64,000 nt of DNA from Salvelinus alpinus (Eukaryota > Chordata > Actinopteri > Salmoniformes > Salmonidae), in contig NC_092089.1 of the NCBI RefSeq assembly GCF_045679555.1, forward strand, positions 7,656,051 to 7,720,050, read 5' to 3'. The notes beneath the pieces were generated by a model that searched no databases, had not been told where the DNA came from, and worked only from the letters and a program-made list of their open reading frames with translations. Below, in pieces: positions 1 through 19,644 of this stretch. How positions within the stretch are numbered: position 1 is the stretch's first letter; every line of letters starts with the position of its first letter. A program made the translations under genes and the position numbers.

Positions 1-160
1 AGGAGAGGGTCAGTCTTAGTTCATGAAGAGAAGAGGGTCAGTCTTAGTTCATGAAGAGAAGAGGGTCAGTCTTAGTTCATGAAGAGCCTGTAGACTGAAG
101 CTCTCTGAGTCTCTGTATCTATCTTCCTGTCTGTGTGGCCTGTAGACTGAAGCTCTCTGA
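1..160. repeat. Short tandem repeats, about 30 bp units
   Basis: About three copies of a roughly 30-bp unit carrying GGTCAGTCTTAGTTCATGAA, followed by two copies of a unit carrying CTGTAGACTGAAGCTCTC. They lie in the intron upstream of the first visible ldlrad4 exon. No gene signal seen. Confidence 0.8.
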
Positions 161-265
161 GTCTCTGAATGAGCTTCACATGTTGACCTCTGCTTCCACC
201 TGGTGGGGGAAAGGAAAAATAACCCATCATCCCAATATATGCTTTCTTAATGCCGTCATCCAACA

Positions 266-468
266 TTTATTTATTTTACCTTTTATTTAACTAGGCAGGT
301 CAGTTAAGAACCAATTCTTATTTTCATTGACGGCCTAGGAACAGTGGGTTAACTGCCTTGTTCAGGGGCAGAATGACATATTTTTACCTTGTCAACTCGG
401 GGATTCGATCTTGCAACCTTTTGGTTACTAGTCCAACGCTCTAAACCACTAGGCTACCTGTCGCCCCA
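266..468 (-). mobile_element. tRNA-derived SINE, minus orientation
   Basis: Read on the minus strand, the head resembles a tRNA gene: GTAGCCTAGTGGTTTAGAGC (A box) and a B-box-like stretch reading GATCGAATCCCCGAG, followed by a body ending in TTAAATAAAAGGTAAAATAA. This is a very common salmonid and teleost interspersed repeat. The family name is not certain. It lies in the ldlrad4 intron. Confidence 0.75.
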
Positions 469-569
469 AACGGTATCGACAGACATTGACAGTGATTAAT
501 TATCAGCATGTTGTGAATCCTCAAACCTGTTGTCTCTTTCTCTCCGTGTCTCTCCTCTCTGTCCTCCAG

Positions 570-6240
<5,671 letters not shown>

Positions 6241-6336
6241 GATGGAGGAGGAACTACGCTGCCTGAGACTCCTCCCCCCCTGTAAAGAGGTGTGGCCAAT
6301 CTCTCTATGGACCGACACTCCCAGGATGCACAACTA

Positions 6337-9300
6337 AACACAACATTATCAACCTGTTACAACTAAACACAACATTATCCACCTGCTACAACTAAACACA
6401 ACATTATCAACCTGCTACAACTAAACACAACATTATCCACCTGCTACAACTAAACACAACATTATCAACCTGCTACAACTAAACACAACATTATCCACCT
6501 GTTACAACTAAACACAACATTATCAACCTGTTACAACACAACATTATCAACCTGTTACAACTAAACACAACATTATCCACCTGCTACAACACAACATTAT
6601 CCACCTGTTACAACTAAACACAACATTAATCACCTGCTACAACTAAACACAACATTATCAACCTGTTACAACTAAACACAACATTATCCACCTGCTACAA
6701 CACAACATTATCCACCTGTTACAACTAAACACAACATTAATCAACCTGCTACAACTAAACTACAACATTACCAACCTGCTCCAACTCAACACAACATTAT
6801 CCACCTGCTACAACTAAACACAACATTATCCACCTGCTACAACTAAAGACAACATTATCAACCTGTTACAACTAAAGACAACATTATCAACCTGCTACAA
6901 CTAAACACAACATTATCAACCTGCTACAACTAAACACAACATTACCAACCTGCTACAACACAACATTATCCACCTGCTACAACTAAAGACAACATTACCA
7001 ACCTGCTACAACACAACATTATCCACCTGCTACAACTAAAGACAACAATACCAACCTGCTACAACTAAACACAACATTATCAACCTGTTACAACTAAACA
7101 CAACATTATCAACCTGCTACAACTAAACACAACATTACCAACCTGCTACAACACAACATTATCCACCTGCTACAACTAAAGACAACATTACCAACCTGCT
7201 ACAACTAAACACAACATTAGCAACCTGTTACAACTAAACACAACATTACCAACCTGTTACAACTAAACACAACATTACCAACCTGTTACAACTAAACACA
7301 ACATTATCAACCTGCTACAACTAAACACAACATTATCAACCTGTTACAACTATACACAACATTATCAATCTGTTACAACACAACATTATCCACCTGCTAC
7401 AACTACACACAACATTATCAACCTGTTACAACTAAACACAACATTATCAACCTGTTACAACACAACATTATCCACCTGCTACAACTAAAGACAACATTAT
7501 CAACCTGTTACAACTAAAGACAACATTATCAACCTGTTACAACTAAAGACAACATTACCAACCTGCTACAACTAAACACAACATTACCAACCTGTTACAA
7601 CTAATCACAACATTATCAACCTGCTACAACTAAACACAACATTATCCACCTGTTACAACTATACACAACATTATCCACCTGCTACAACTACACACAACAT
7701 TATCAACCTGTTACAACTAAACACAACATTATCCACCTGCTACAACTAAAGACAACATTATCAACCTGTTACAACTAAAGACAACATTATCAACCTGCTA
7801 CAACTAAACACAACATTATCAACCTGCTACAACTAAACACAACATTACCAACCTGCTACAACTAAACACAACATTATCCACCTGCTACAACTAAAGACAA
7901 CATTATCAACCTGTTACAACTAAAGACAACATTATCAACCTGCTACAACTAAACACAACATTATCAACCTGTTACAACACAACATTATCCACCTGCTACA
8001 ACTAAAGACAACATTATCAACCTGTTACAACTAAAGACAACATTATCAACCTGCTACAACCAAACACAACATTATCAACCTGCTACAACTAAACACAACA
8101 TTACCAACCTGCTACAACACAACATTATCAACCTGTTACAACTAAAGACAACATTATCAACCTGTTACAACTAAAGACAACATTACCAACCTGCTACAAC
8201 TAAACACAACATTACCAACCTGTTACAACTAAACACAACATTATCAACCTGTTACAACTAAACACAACATTATCAACATGTTACAACTAAACACAACATT
8301 ACCAACCTGTTACAACTAAACACAACATTATCAACCTGCTACAACTAAACACAACATTATCAACCTGCTACAACTAAACACAACATTACCAACCTGCTAC
8401 AACTAAACACAACATTATCCACCTGTTACAACTAAACACAACATTATCAACCTGTTACAACACATTATCAACCTGCTACAACTAAACACAACATTATCAA
8501 CCTGCTACAACTAAACACAACATTATCAACCTGCTACAACTAAACACAACATTATCAACCTGTTACAACTAAACACAACATTATCAACCTGCTACAACTA
8601 AACACAACATTATCAACCTGCTACAACTAAACACAACATTATCAACCTGTTACAACTAAACACAACATTATCCACCTGCTACAACTAAACACAACATTAT
8701 CAACCTGCTACAACTAAACACAACATTATCAACCTGTTACAACTAAACACAACATTACCAACCTGTTACAACTAAACACAACATTATCAACCTGCTACAA
8801 CTAAACACAACATTATCCACCTGTTACAACTAAACACAACATTATCAACCTGTTACAACTAAACACAACATTACCAACGTGTTACAACTAAACACAACAT
8901 TATCAACCTGCTACAACTAAACACAACATTATCCACCTGCTACAACTAAACACAACATTATCCACCTGCTACAACTAAACACAACATTATCCACCTGCTA
9001 CAACTAAACACAACATTATCAACCTGCTACAACTAAACACAACATTACCAACCTGCTACAACTAAACACAACATTATCCACCTGCTACAACTAAACACAA
9101 CATTACCAACGTGTTACAACTAAACACAACATTATCAACCTGCTACAACTAAACACAACATTATCCACCTGCTACAACTAAACACAACATTATCAACCTG
9201 CTACAACTAAACACAACATTATCCACCTGCTACAACTAAACACAACATTATCCACCTGCTACAACTAAACACAACATTATCAACCTGTTACAACTAAACA

Positions 9301-9967
9301 CAACATTATCCACCTGCTACAACTAAACACAACATTATCAACCTGCTACAACTAAACACAACATTATCAACCTGTTACAACTAAAGACAACATTACCAAC
9401 CTGCTACAACTAAACACAACATTATCAACCTGTTACAACTAAACACAACATTATCCACCTGTTACAACTAAACACAACATTATCAACCTGCTACAACTAA
9501 ACACAACATTATCCACCTGCTACAACTAAACACAACATTATCCACCTGCTACAACTAAACACAACATTATCAACCTGCTACAACTAAACACAACATTATC
9601 CACCTGTTACAACTAAACACAACATTATCAACCTGCTACAACTAAACACAACATTATCCACCTGCTACAACTAAACACAACATTACCAACGTGTTACAAC
9701 TAAACACAACATTATCAACCTGCTACAACTAAACACAACATTATCCACCTGCTACAACTAAACACAACATTATCAACCTGCTACAACTAAACACAACATT
9801 ATCCACCTGCTACAACTAAACACAACATTATCCACCTGCTACAACTAAACACAACATTATCAACCTGTTACAACTAAACACAACATTATCCACCTGCTAC
9901 AACTAAACACAACATTATCAACCTGCTACAACTAAACACAACATTATCAACCTGTTACAACTAAACA
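6337..9967. repeat. 29-bp minisatellite, about 125 copies, after the ldlrad4 stop
   Basis: Begins about 95 bases after the ldlrad4 stop, so it probably lies in the 3' untranslated region. Units contain ACAACTAAACACAACATTAT and CAACCTG. Shorter units lack CTAAACA. Variants (ATTATCAA/ATTATCCA/ATTACCAA, CTGCTA/CTGTTA, AAACAC/AAAGAC) are shuffled along the array. No stable open frame. Confidence 0.97.
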
Positions 9968-10017
9968 AACACAGAGAGGAACCAAGCATGAATACATTTA
10001 TTTTTTCATTAATTGAA

Positions 10018-10965
10018 AGTCTGTACCGACCCGCCGGACTGAGGGGTTTTATACAGACCAGGGTCAGTACCGACCCGCCGGACTGAGGGGTTTTATACAG
10101 ACCAGGGTCAGTACCGACCCCCTGGACTGAGGGGTTTTATACAGACCAGGGTCAGTACCGACCCCCTGGACTGAGGGGTTTTATACAGACCAGGGTCAGT
10201 ACCGACCCCCTGGACTGAGGGGTTTTATACAGACCAGGGTCAGTACCGACCCACTGGACTGAGGGGTTTTATACAGACCAGGGTCTGGACTGAGGGGTTT
10301 TATACAGACCAGGGTCAGTACCGACCCGCTGGACTGAGGGGTTTTATACAGACCAGGGTCAGTACCGACCCACTGGACTGAGGGGTTTTATACAGACCAG
10401 GGTCAGTACCGACCCCGAGCTGGACTGAGGGGTTTTATACAGACCAGGGTCAGTACCGACCCGCCGGACTGAGGGGTTTTATACAGACCAGGGTCAGTAC
10501 CGACCCGCCGGACTGAGGGGTTTTATACAGACCAGGGTCTGTACCGACCCGCTGGACTGAGGGGTTTTATACAGACCAGGGTCAGTACCGACCCGCTGGA
10601 CTGAGGGGCTTTATACAGACCAGGGTCAGTACCGACCCGCTGGACTGAGGGGTTTATACAGACCAGGGTCAGTACCGACCCGCTGGACTGAGGGGTTTTA
10701 TACAGACCAGGGTCAGTACCGACCCCCTGGACTGAGGGGCTTTATACAGACCAGGGTCAGTACCGACCCCCTGGACTGAGGGGTTTTATACAGACCAGGG
10801 TCAGTACCGACCCCCTGGACTGAGGGGTTTTATACAGACCAGGGTCAGTACCGACCCACTGGACTGAGGGGTTTATACAGACCAGGGTCAGTACCGACCC
10901 ACTGGACTGAGGGGTTTTATACAGACCAGGGTCAGTACCGACCCGCCGGACTGAGGGGTCAGGGT
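10018..10965. repeat. 44-bp minisatellite, about 21 copies
   Basis: Units carry GGACTGAGGGGTTTTATACA and CAGGGTCAGTACCGACCC. A few units are truncated (10283-10295) or have small insertions. Located downstream of ldlrad4. Confidence 0.97.
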
Positions 10966-11257
10966 TCAACCAAGATGGAGGAGGAACGACTCAAACATCG
11001 AAATCTTAGTGCCACGGTTACCGTGGAAACAGAGGAGGGGAACTGACTTGTCTAAGTAACTAACATTAAAAAAAAAAATCGTTATATGAAGTTGTATTGT
11101 CTACTTGTTGAAGCGTAAAGAGAGAAACACTAGATGTGATGATGTGTGTTGTTGTCCTGTCAGGAGTGGATGGATTGGTTGATTGGTTGGTTGAACTCTG
11201 GCTCCAAAGGTAAGGGAGGAGCAGATGGTAGGGCCAGGCCTCTTTCTATTGGAGCAC
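10966..11257. other. Unique stretch downstream of ldlrad4
   Basis: About 290 bases of non-repeated sequence between two arrays. It contains AGATGGAGGAGGAAC, also present just after the ldlrad4 stop (6241-6256). A weak exon-like structure lies near 11164-11210 (acceptor CCTGTCAG, donor AAAG|GTAAGG) but matches no protein I recognise. Confidence 0.4.
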
Positions 11258-13937
11258 CAACAGCCTATTATCTATCGGTCCCACTACCACACAGTAACCA
11301 ACTACCCTGTAGAACCCAGCCTAGTATCTATCAGTCCCACTACCACAAAGTAACCAACTACCCTGTAGAACCCAGCCTAGTATCTATCAGTCCCACTACC
11401 ACACAGTAACCAACTACCCTGTAGAACCCAGCCTAGTGTCTATCGGTCCCACTACCACACAGTAACCAACTACCCTGTAGAACCCAGCCTAGTGTCTATC
11501 AGTCCCACTACCACACAGTAACCAACTACCCTGTAGAACCCAGCCTAGTATCTATCAGTCCCACTACCACACAGTAACCAACTACCCTGTAGAACCCAGC
11601 CTAGTATCTATCAGTCCCACTACCACAAAGTAACCAACTACCCTGTAGAACCCAGCCTAGTGTCTATCGGTCCCACTACCACACAGTAACCAACTACCCT
11701 GTAGAACCCAGCCTAGTATCTATCGGTCCCACTACCACACAGTAACCAACTACCCTGTAGAACCCAGCCTAGTGTCTATCGGTCCCACTACCACACAGTA
11801 ACCAACTACCCTGTAGAACCCAGCCTAGTATCTATCGGTCCCACTACCACACAGTAACCAACTACCCTGTAGAACCCAGCCTAGTATCTATCGGTCCCAC
11901 TACCACACAGTAACCAACTACCCTGTAGAACCCAGCCTAGTATCTATCAGTCCCACTACCACACAGTAACCAGCTACCCTGTAGAACCCAGCCTAGTATC
12001 TATCAGTCCCACTACCACACAGTAACCAACTACCCTGTAGAACCCAGCCTAGTGTCTATCAGTCCCACTACCACACAGTAACCAACTACCCTGTAGAACC
12101 CAGCCTAGTATCTATCAGTCCCACTACCACACAGTAACCAGCTACCCTGTAGAACCCAGCCTAGTATCTATCAGTCCCACTACCACACAGTAACCAACTA
12201 CCCTGTAGAACCCAGCCTAGTGTCTATCGGTCCCACTACCACACAGTAACCAACTACCCTGTAGAACCCAGCCTAGTATCTATCGGTCCCACTACCACAC
12301 AGTAACCAACTACCCTGTAGAACCCAGCCTAGTATCTATCAGTCCCACTACCACACAGTAACCAACTACCCTGTAGAACCCAGCCTAGTATCTATCGGTC
12401 CCACTACCACACAGTAACCAACTACCCTGTAGAACCCAGCCTAGTATCTATCGGTCCCACTACCACACAGTAACCAACTACCCTGTAGAACCCAGCCTAG
12501 TATCTATCAGTCCCACTACCACACAGTAACCAACTACCCTGTAGAACCCAGCCTAGTATCTATCAGTCCCACTACCACACAGTAACCAGCTACCCTGTAG
12601 AACCCAGCCTAGTATCTATCGGTCCCACTACCACACAATAACCAGCTACCCTGTAGAACCCAGCCTAGTATCTATCAGTCCCACTACCACACAGTAACCA
12701 GCTACCCTGTAGAACCCAGCCTAGTATCTATCAGTCCCACTACCACACAGTAACCAGCTACCCTGTAGAACCCAGCCTAGTATCTATCAGTCCCACTACC
12801 ACACAGTAACCAACTACCCTGTAGAACCCAGCCTAGTATCTATCGGTCCCACTACCACACAGTAACCAGCTACCCTGTAGAACCCAGCCTAGTATCTATC
12901 AGTCCCACTACCACACAGTAACCAACTACCCTGTAGAACCCAGCCTAGTATCTATCAGTCCCACTACCACACAGTAACCAACTACCCTGTAGAACCCAGC
13001 CTAGTATCTATCGGTCCCACTACCACACAGTAACCAACTACCCTGTAGAACCCAGCCTAGTATCTATCAGTCCCACTACCACACAGTAACCAACTACCCT
13101 GTAGAACCCAGCCTAGTATCTATCAGTCCCACTACCACACAGTAACCAACTACCCTGTAGAACCCAGCCTAGTATCTATCAGTCCCACTACCACACAGTA
13201 ACCAACTACCCTGTAGAACCCAGCCTAGTATCTATCAATCCCACTACCACACAGTAACCAGCTACCCTGTAGAACCCAGCCTAGTGTCTATCAGTCCCAC
13301 TACCACACAGTAACCAACTACCCTGTAGAACCCAGCCTAGTATCTATCAGTCCCACTACCACACAGTAACCAACTACCCTGTAGAACCCAGCCTAGTATC
13401 TATCGGTCCCACTACCACACAGTAACCAGCTACCCTGTAGAACCCAGCCTAGTATCTATCGGTCCCACTACCACACAGTAACCAACTACCCTGTAGAACC
13501 CAGCCTAGTATCTATCGGTCCCACTACCACACAGTAACCAACTACCCTGTAGAACCCAGCCTAGTATCTATCAGTCTCACTACCACACAGTAACCAACTA
13601 CCCTGTAGAACCCAGCCTAGTATATATCGGTCCCACTACCACACAATAACCAGCTACCCTGTAGAACCCAGCCTAGTATCTATCAGTCCCACTACCACAC
13701 AGTAACCAGCTACCCTGTAGAACCCAGCCTAGTGTCTATCGGTCCCACTACCACACAGTAACCAACTACCCTGTAGAACCCAGCCTAGTATCTATCAGTC
13801 CCACTACCACACAGTAACCAACTACCCTGTAGAACCCAGCCTAGTATCTATCAGTCCCACTACCACACAGTAACCAGCTACCCTGTAGAACCCAGCCTAG
13901 TATCTATCAGTCCCACTACCACACAGTAACCAGCTAT
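11258..13937. repeat. 56-bp minisatellite, about 48 copies
   Basis: Units carry CCCACTACCACACAGTAACC and CCTGTAGAACCCAGCCTAG. Main variants are TATCTATCAG/TATCTATCGG/TGTCTATC and CAACTACC/CAGCTACC. Very homogeneous. No gene signal. Confidence 0.97.
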
Positions 13938-13944
13938 AATATAA

Positions 13945-14268
13945 ATAAGGTGCCTAATGTCATGTTTAAGCAGGCATAGGAACCCTAATGTCATGTTATG
14001 AACAGTCATAGGACCCCTAATGTCCTTGTTGAGAAGACATAGGAACCCTAATGTCATGTTAGGAGCAGACAAAGGAAACCTAATGACCTGTTATGAACAG
14101 ACATAGGACCCCCTAGTGTCCTTATTGAGAAGACATAGGAACCCTAATGTCATGTTATGAACAGACATAGGAACCCCTAATGTCCTTGTTGAGAAGACAT
14201 AGGAACCCTAATGTCATGTTATGAGCAGACATAGGAACCCTAATGTCATGTTATGAGCAGACACTCAA
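13945..14268. repeat. About 32-bp degenerate tandem repeat
   Basis: Roughly ten units containing CATAGGAACCCTAATGTCAT, with more divergence and length variation than neighbouring arrays. Confidence 0.85.
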
Positions 14269-15038
14269 AAGCTCCCACCTTTGTTGTGCCTCACTTGCAA
14301 TGGTGCTTTTTCACTAGTCTGTCTTTGTTAGTAAGGTGCTGTATATAACTGTAATATATTACATATCCTGCCCAGTGGTAGAAAACCACAGAAAACATTG
14401 TCAATATAATGTCTAGATTATATCAACATTTTAAGGCAGCATCAAATGTGCTCCTTTTAATGAACAAGAAAAAGGTTTGTAAAGTAATGCTTAAATACGA
14501 AAATGCAAAATGAATACAAATGACTACTTATAATATTTTCCTGTAACTAATAGTCTGTTATGATACAGGATGACATCATTCTGGATGAAGGAAAGGGTTT
14601 AACAGAATATTAATCCCTGTTATAGTTTATCTTCAACAAAACAGAGTTTGGTATTATTCAGATATCGGTCAACTGCTGTTTTTTTTGTTACTAGTATTTA
14701 CCATGATTAACAAATGTAAATATAGTTATATAAGAGACACTTCTATAACAGAGAATATAACTCACAGAAGAGGCTGTTGGACAAAGGTGATCTTTCCGCG
14801 TTTTATTCAATGAGCTTTGCACATCAAATAGATTGACTGGTGTCGTAGTGCTTCTCTACAGTCAACAACTGCAACAGATTTAGACGACTAGGTTCAGTTG
14901 TGTGTCTCTGCGTTAAACTACATGCTCAGCATCACCTCTCTGACAGGACATTCTCTAGTGTAGCACGTCAGCCCAGGCTGACACTGAGATAATAATGACA
15001 CCAAGATGCTACACTGTTGTGACATTTACTCCTGAGGT
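14269..15038. other. Unique AT-rich sequence
   Basis: Non-repeated, AT-rich, without convincing exons. It could be far 3' untranslated sequence of ldlrad4 or spacer. At 14980-15015 a stretch containing ACACCAAGATGCT recurs at 15400-15432, on the other side of a SINE. Confidence 0.5.
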
Positions 15039-15039
15039 G

Positions 15040-15365
15040 CTGACTTGTTGCACCCTCGACAACTACTGGGATTATTATTATTTGACCCTGCTGGTCATCT
15101 ATGAACATTTGAACATCTTGGCCATGTTCTGTTATAATCTCCACCCGGCACAGCCAGAAGAGAACTGGCCACCCCTCATAGCCTGGTTCCTCTCTAGGTT
15201 TCTTCCTAGGTTTTAGCCTGTCTAGGGAGTTTTTCCTAGCCACCGTGCTTCTACACCTGCATTGCTTGCTGTTTGGGGTTTTAGGCTGGGTTCCTGTACA
15301 GCACTTTGAGATATCAGCTGATGTAAGAAGGGCTTTATAAATACATTTGATTTGATTTGATTTGT
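15040..15365 (+). mobile_element. V-SINE-like interspersed repeat, plus orientation
   Basis: Ends with the repeated tail TTTGATTTGATTTGATTT, preceded by CAGCACTTTGAGATATCAGC, the conserved core of a widespread fish SINE. The body includes CTGGCCACCCCTCATAGCC. A second copy lies at 28694-28920 in the opposite orientation. The exact family name is not certain. Confidence 0.8.
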
Positions 15366-15695
15366 GTAAAGAAGCAGAGCCTGTCAACCACACTGACCAG
15401 AGATAATAATAACACCAAGATGCTGCACTGTTGTGTAAGTAAGCAGAGCCTGTCAACCAGGAAAGGATATGGTCAAAGATTTTAGTTTGGTGCATTGTTA
15501 TCTCAAGTCAGAGTTTTGGTTTAAGTCTTACAGAGGCCATTTTTAATGGAGTTATTTTGAAATGTAGAATCGCTCTCAGTAGAGGCATTGACAACTGTAG
15601 AGTATTTGAACACAATGAGGATTTGAGAAGTGATACTTTATTTGAAAGCGTTTTAATAAATAGAAACCAGCCAGAACAAAGTGGTCATTCATTCC

Positions 15696-17456
15696 TGTGG
15701 AGGACAGTGATGTTATGACAGGTGATAACCAGGTGATGTTATGAAAGGTGATAACCAGGTGATGTTATGACAGGTGATAACCAGGTGATGTTATGAAAGG
15801 TGATAACCAGGTGATGTGATGGAAAGTGATAACCAGGTGATGATATGGAAGGTGATAACCAGGTGATGTTATGAAAGGTGATAACCAGGTGATGTTATGG
15901 AAGGTGATAACCAGGTGATGTTATGAAAGGTGATAACCAGGTGATGTGATGGAAAGTGATAACCAGGTGATGATATGGAAGGTGATAACCAGGTGATGAT
16001 ATGAAAGGTGATAACCAGGCGATGTTATGGAAGGTGATAACCAGGTGATGTTATGAAAGGGGATGTTATGAAAGGTGATAACCAGGTGATGTTATGAAAG
16101 GTGATAACCAGGTGATGTTATGGAAGGTGATAACCAGGTGATGTTATGAAAGGTGATAACCAGGCGATGTTATGAAAGGTGATAACCAGGTGATGTTAAC
16201 CAGGTGATGATATCAAAGGTGATAACCAGACGATGTTATGAAAGGTGATAACCAGGTGATGTTATGACAGGTGATAACCAGACGATGTTATGAAAGGTGA
16301 TAACCAGGTGATGTTATGACAGGTGATAACCAGACGATGTTATGAAAGGTGATAACCAGGTGATGTTAACCAAGTGATGTTATGAAAGGTGATAACCAGG
16401 TGATGTTAACCAAGTGATGTTATGAAAGGTGATAACCAGGTGATATATGAAAGGTGATAATCAGGTGATGTTATGAAAGGTGATAACCAGGTGATGATAT
16501 CAAAGGTGATAACCAGACGATGTTATGAAAGGTGATAACCAGGTGATGTTATGACAGGTGATAACCAGACGATGTTATGAAAGGTGATAACCAGACGATG
16601 TTATGAAAGGTGATAACCAGGTGATGTTAACCAAGTGATGTTATGAAAGGTGATAACCAGGTGATGTTAACCAAGTGATGTTATGAAAGGTGATAACCAG
16701 GTGATATATGAAAGGTGATAATCAGGTGATGTTATGAAAGGTGATAACCAGGTGATGATATCAAAGGTGATAACCAGACGATGTTATGAAAGGTGATAAC
16801 CAGGTGATGTTATGAAAGGTGATAACCAGGTGATATTATGACAGGTGATAACCAGGTGATGTTATGAAAGGTGATAACTGGGTGATGATATGACAGGTGA
16901 TAACCAGGTGATGTTATGAAAGGTGATAACCAGGTGATGTTATGAAAGGTGATAACCAGGTGATGTTATGAAAGGTGATAACCAGGTGATGATATCAAAG
17001 GTGATAACCAGACGATGTTATGAAAGGTGATAACCAGGTGATGTTATGAAAGGTGATAACCAGGTGATGATATGAAAGGTGATAACCAGGTGATGTTATG
17101 AAAGGTGATAACCAGGTGATGTTATGAAAGGTGATAACCAGGTGATGTTATGAAAGGTGATAACCAGGTGATGTTATGACAGGTGATAACCAGGTGATGT
17201 TATGAAAGGTGATAACCAAGTGATGTTATGACAGGTGATAACCAGGTGATGTTATGAAAGGTAATAACCAGGTGATATGACAGGTGATAACCAGGTGATA
17301 TTATGAAAGGTGATAACCAAGTGATGTTATGACAGGTGATAACCAGGTGATGTTATGAAAGGTAATAACCAGGTGATGATATGACAGGTGATATTATGAC
17401 AGGTGATAACCAGGTGATGATATGGAAAGTGATAACCAGGTGATAACCAGGTGAAA
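15696..17456. repeat. 26-bp minisatellite, about 65 copies
   Basis: Units carry GGTGATAACCAGGTGATGTT and ATGAAAG. Blocks are duplicated at a larger scale: the variant TGATATATGAAAGGTGATAA occurs at 16441 and 16703. An AATAAA lies just before the array at 15655, a possible poly(A) signal. Confidence 0.96.
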
Positions 17457-17550
17457 GTACACTGAGTGGATGATACCGCTCAACAAACTGTCATTTTCTG
17501 TTATTATGTGAATGTGGCCCACAGTAGTGGACCACAAGTCATGTTTAACT

Positions 17551-17722
17551 GCTTCCATTATTCCTGTACTAAGACTCCACTGTACGATACCCGTTACGCA
17601 TGGCCATGCTTCCATTATTCCTGTACTAAGACTCCACTGTACGATACCCGTTAAGCATGGCCATGCTTCCATTATTCCTGTACTAAGACTCCACTGTACG
17701 ATAACCGTTGAGCATGGCCATT
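17551..17722. repeat. 57-bp repeat, three copies
   Basis: Three tandem units containing CTTCCATTATTCCTGTACTA and CCACTGTACGATA. Confidence 0.9.
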
Positions 17723-17940
17723 CTGAATTACAGGTCATGTTCATAACAATACCATTTTCAAAAGCACCAGATGAGTGGCAAACGTTGTTTTCACAGATGA
17801 TCTATTCATTGTAATTCTTGTTCAAGCCACAGACTGTAGACTTTCTACGTTGCACTAGGTTGAAGAACTAACGTCGGGCTGTGCACTGATCTCCTGCAGT
17901 CCACTCCTTTTCCCAGTCGACAGAGTCTGTCACACTGACA

Positions 17941-19066
17941 CACAGTAGCTGTTTGTAATGTTGAATCCTGTCTGGACAGTTAGACAGTAGCTGTTTGTAA
18001 TGTTGAATCCTGTCTGAACAGTTAGACAGACAGACAGTAGCTGTTTGTAATGTTGAATCCTGTCTGAACAGTTAGACAGTCACCAGACAGTAGCTGTTTG
18101 TAATGTTGAATCCTGTCTGGACAGTTAGACAGTAGCTGTTTGTAATGTTGAATCCTGTCTGAACAGTTAGACAGTCACCAGACAGTAGCTGTTTGTAATG
18201 TTGAATCCTGTCTGAACAGACAGACAGTAGCTGTTTGTAATGTTGAATCCTGTCTGAACAGACAGACAGTAGCTGTTTGTAATGTTGAATCCTGTCTGAA
18301 CAGACAGACAGTAGCTGTTTTAAATGTTGAATCCTGTCTGGACAGTTAGACAGACAGACAGTAGCTGTTTGTAATGTTGAATCCTGTCTGGACAGTTAGA
18401 CAGACAGACAGTAGCTGTTTGTCATGTTGAATCCTGTCTGAACAGTTAGACAGACAGTAGCTGTTTTTATTGTTGAATCCTGTCTGAACAGTTAGACAGA
18501 CACACAGTAGCTGTTTGTAATGTTGAATCCTGTCTGAACAGTTAGACAGAAGCTGTTTTTAATGTTGAGTCCTGTCTGGACAGTTAGACAGACAGACAGA
18601 AGCTGTTTGTAATGTTGAATCCTGTCTGAACAGTTAGACAGAAGCTGTTTTTAATGTTGAATCCTGTCTGGACAGTTAGACAGACAGAAGCTGTTTGTAA
18701 TGTTGAATCCTGCCTGAAGAGTTAGACAGAAGCTGTTTTTAATGTTGAATCCTGTCTGAACAGACAGACAGACAGACAGTAGCTGTTTTTAATGTTGAAT
18801 CCTGTCTGAACAGTTAGACAGACAGACAGCAGCTGTTTGTAATGTTGAATCCTGTCTGAACAGTTAGACAGACAGACAGTAGCTGTTTTAAATGTTGAAT
18901 CCTGTCTGAACAGTTAGACAGACAGACAGTAGCTGTTTGTAATGTTGAATCCTGTCTGAAGAGTCAGACAGTTAGACAGAAGCTGTTTTTAGTGTTGAAT
19001 CCTGTCTGAACAGTCAGTAGCTGTTTTTAGTGTTGAATCCTGTCTGAACAGTCAGACAGTCACCAG
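17941..19066. repeat. About 42-bp minisatellite, about 25 copies
   Basis: Units carry AGCTGTTTGTAATGTTGAAT and CCTGTCTGAACAGTTAGACAG. Length varies through differing numbers of the tetranucleotide CAGA between units. Confidence 0.95.
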
Positions 19067-19640
19067 ACAGGACTGCTCCCATCTTGGGTTTTGTAATATC
19101 TGATTTATTTACATTATGACCCCGTCTCGGGGTCATATATATACCTGTATATAGTCACAAATATACAAATATATATGTATATAGTCACAAATATACAAAT
19201 ATATATGTATATAGTCACAAATATACAAATATATATGTATATATATACACGAATAGAGGTAAAGCTAGTTTGCCTCTTTGTGTTGTTGCTCTTGTGATGT
19301 ACTAGGTTTTAGGCCTAAGGTCTGTTATCGCAATACTTTTACAGAAAATGGCAAAATGTATCTCCAAGCGCTGTTGTAGTCCAAGATGTGACGCTTCGAT
19401 TTATATGACGTGGTCAAACTGCAGATTAATACGACTTTAAAAGTCAACCACTAATGTGTCTGGAAGTGATTTTTATAATGCAACTTTAAAATACTGTAAT
19501 GAGAAAATATCAACCTTGGTTTGCAGCAGCAGCAGTCAAGGTTGCACCTGTTTCCTCAGTAAATGTCTCCAGGTGTGTAAATACGTCAATGGTTATTCCT
19601 TACCTCAGCCACTTCTTCAGTATATCCCACACTCTGCATG
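19067..19640. other. Unique AT-rich sequence with a small 30-bp triplication
   Basis: Mostly non-repeated. At 19135-19245 a 30-bp unit containing TATATAGTCACAAATATACA is repeated about three times. No exon recognised. It may be a distal untranslated region of ldlrad4, but that is a guess. Confidence 0.45.
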
Positions 19641-19644
19641 AACT

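Noticed and set aside
11146-11409. Possible plus-strand exon (EWMDWLIGWLNSGSK) between two arrays
   Set aside because: It has acceptor and donor signals, but the coding part is low-complexity (TGGTTGATTGGTTGG), with no recognised homologue and no partner exon.
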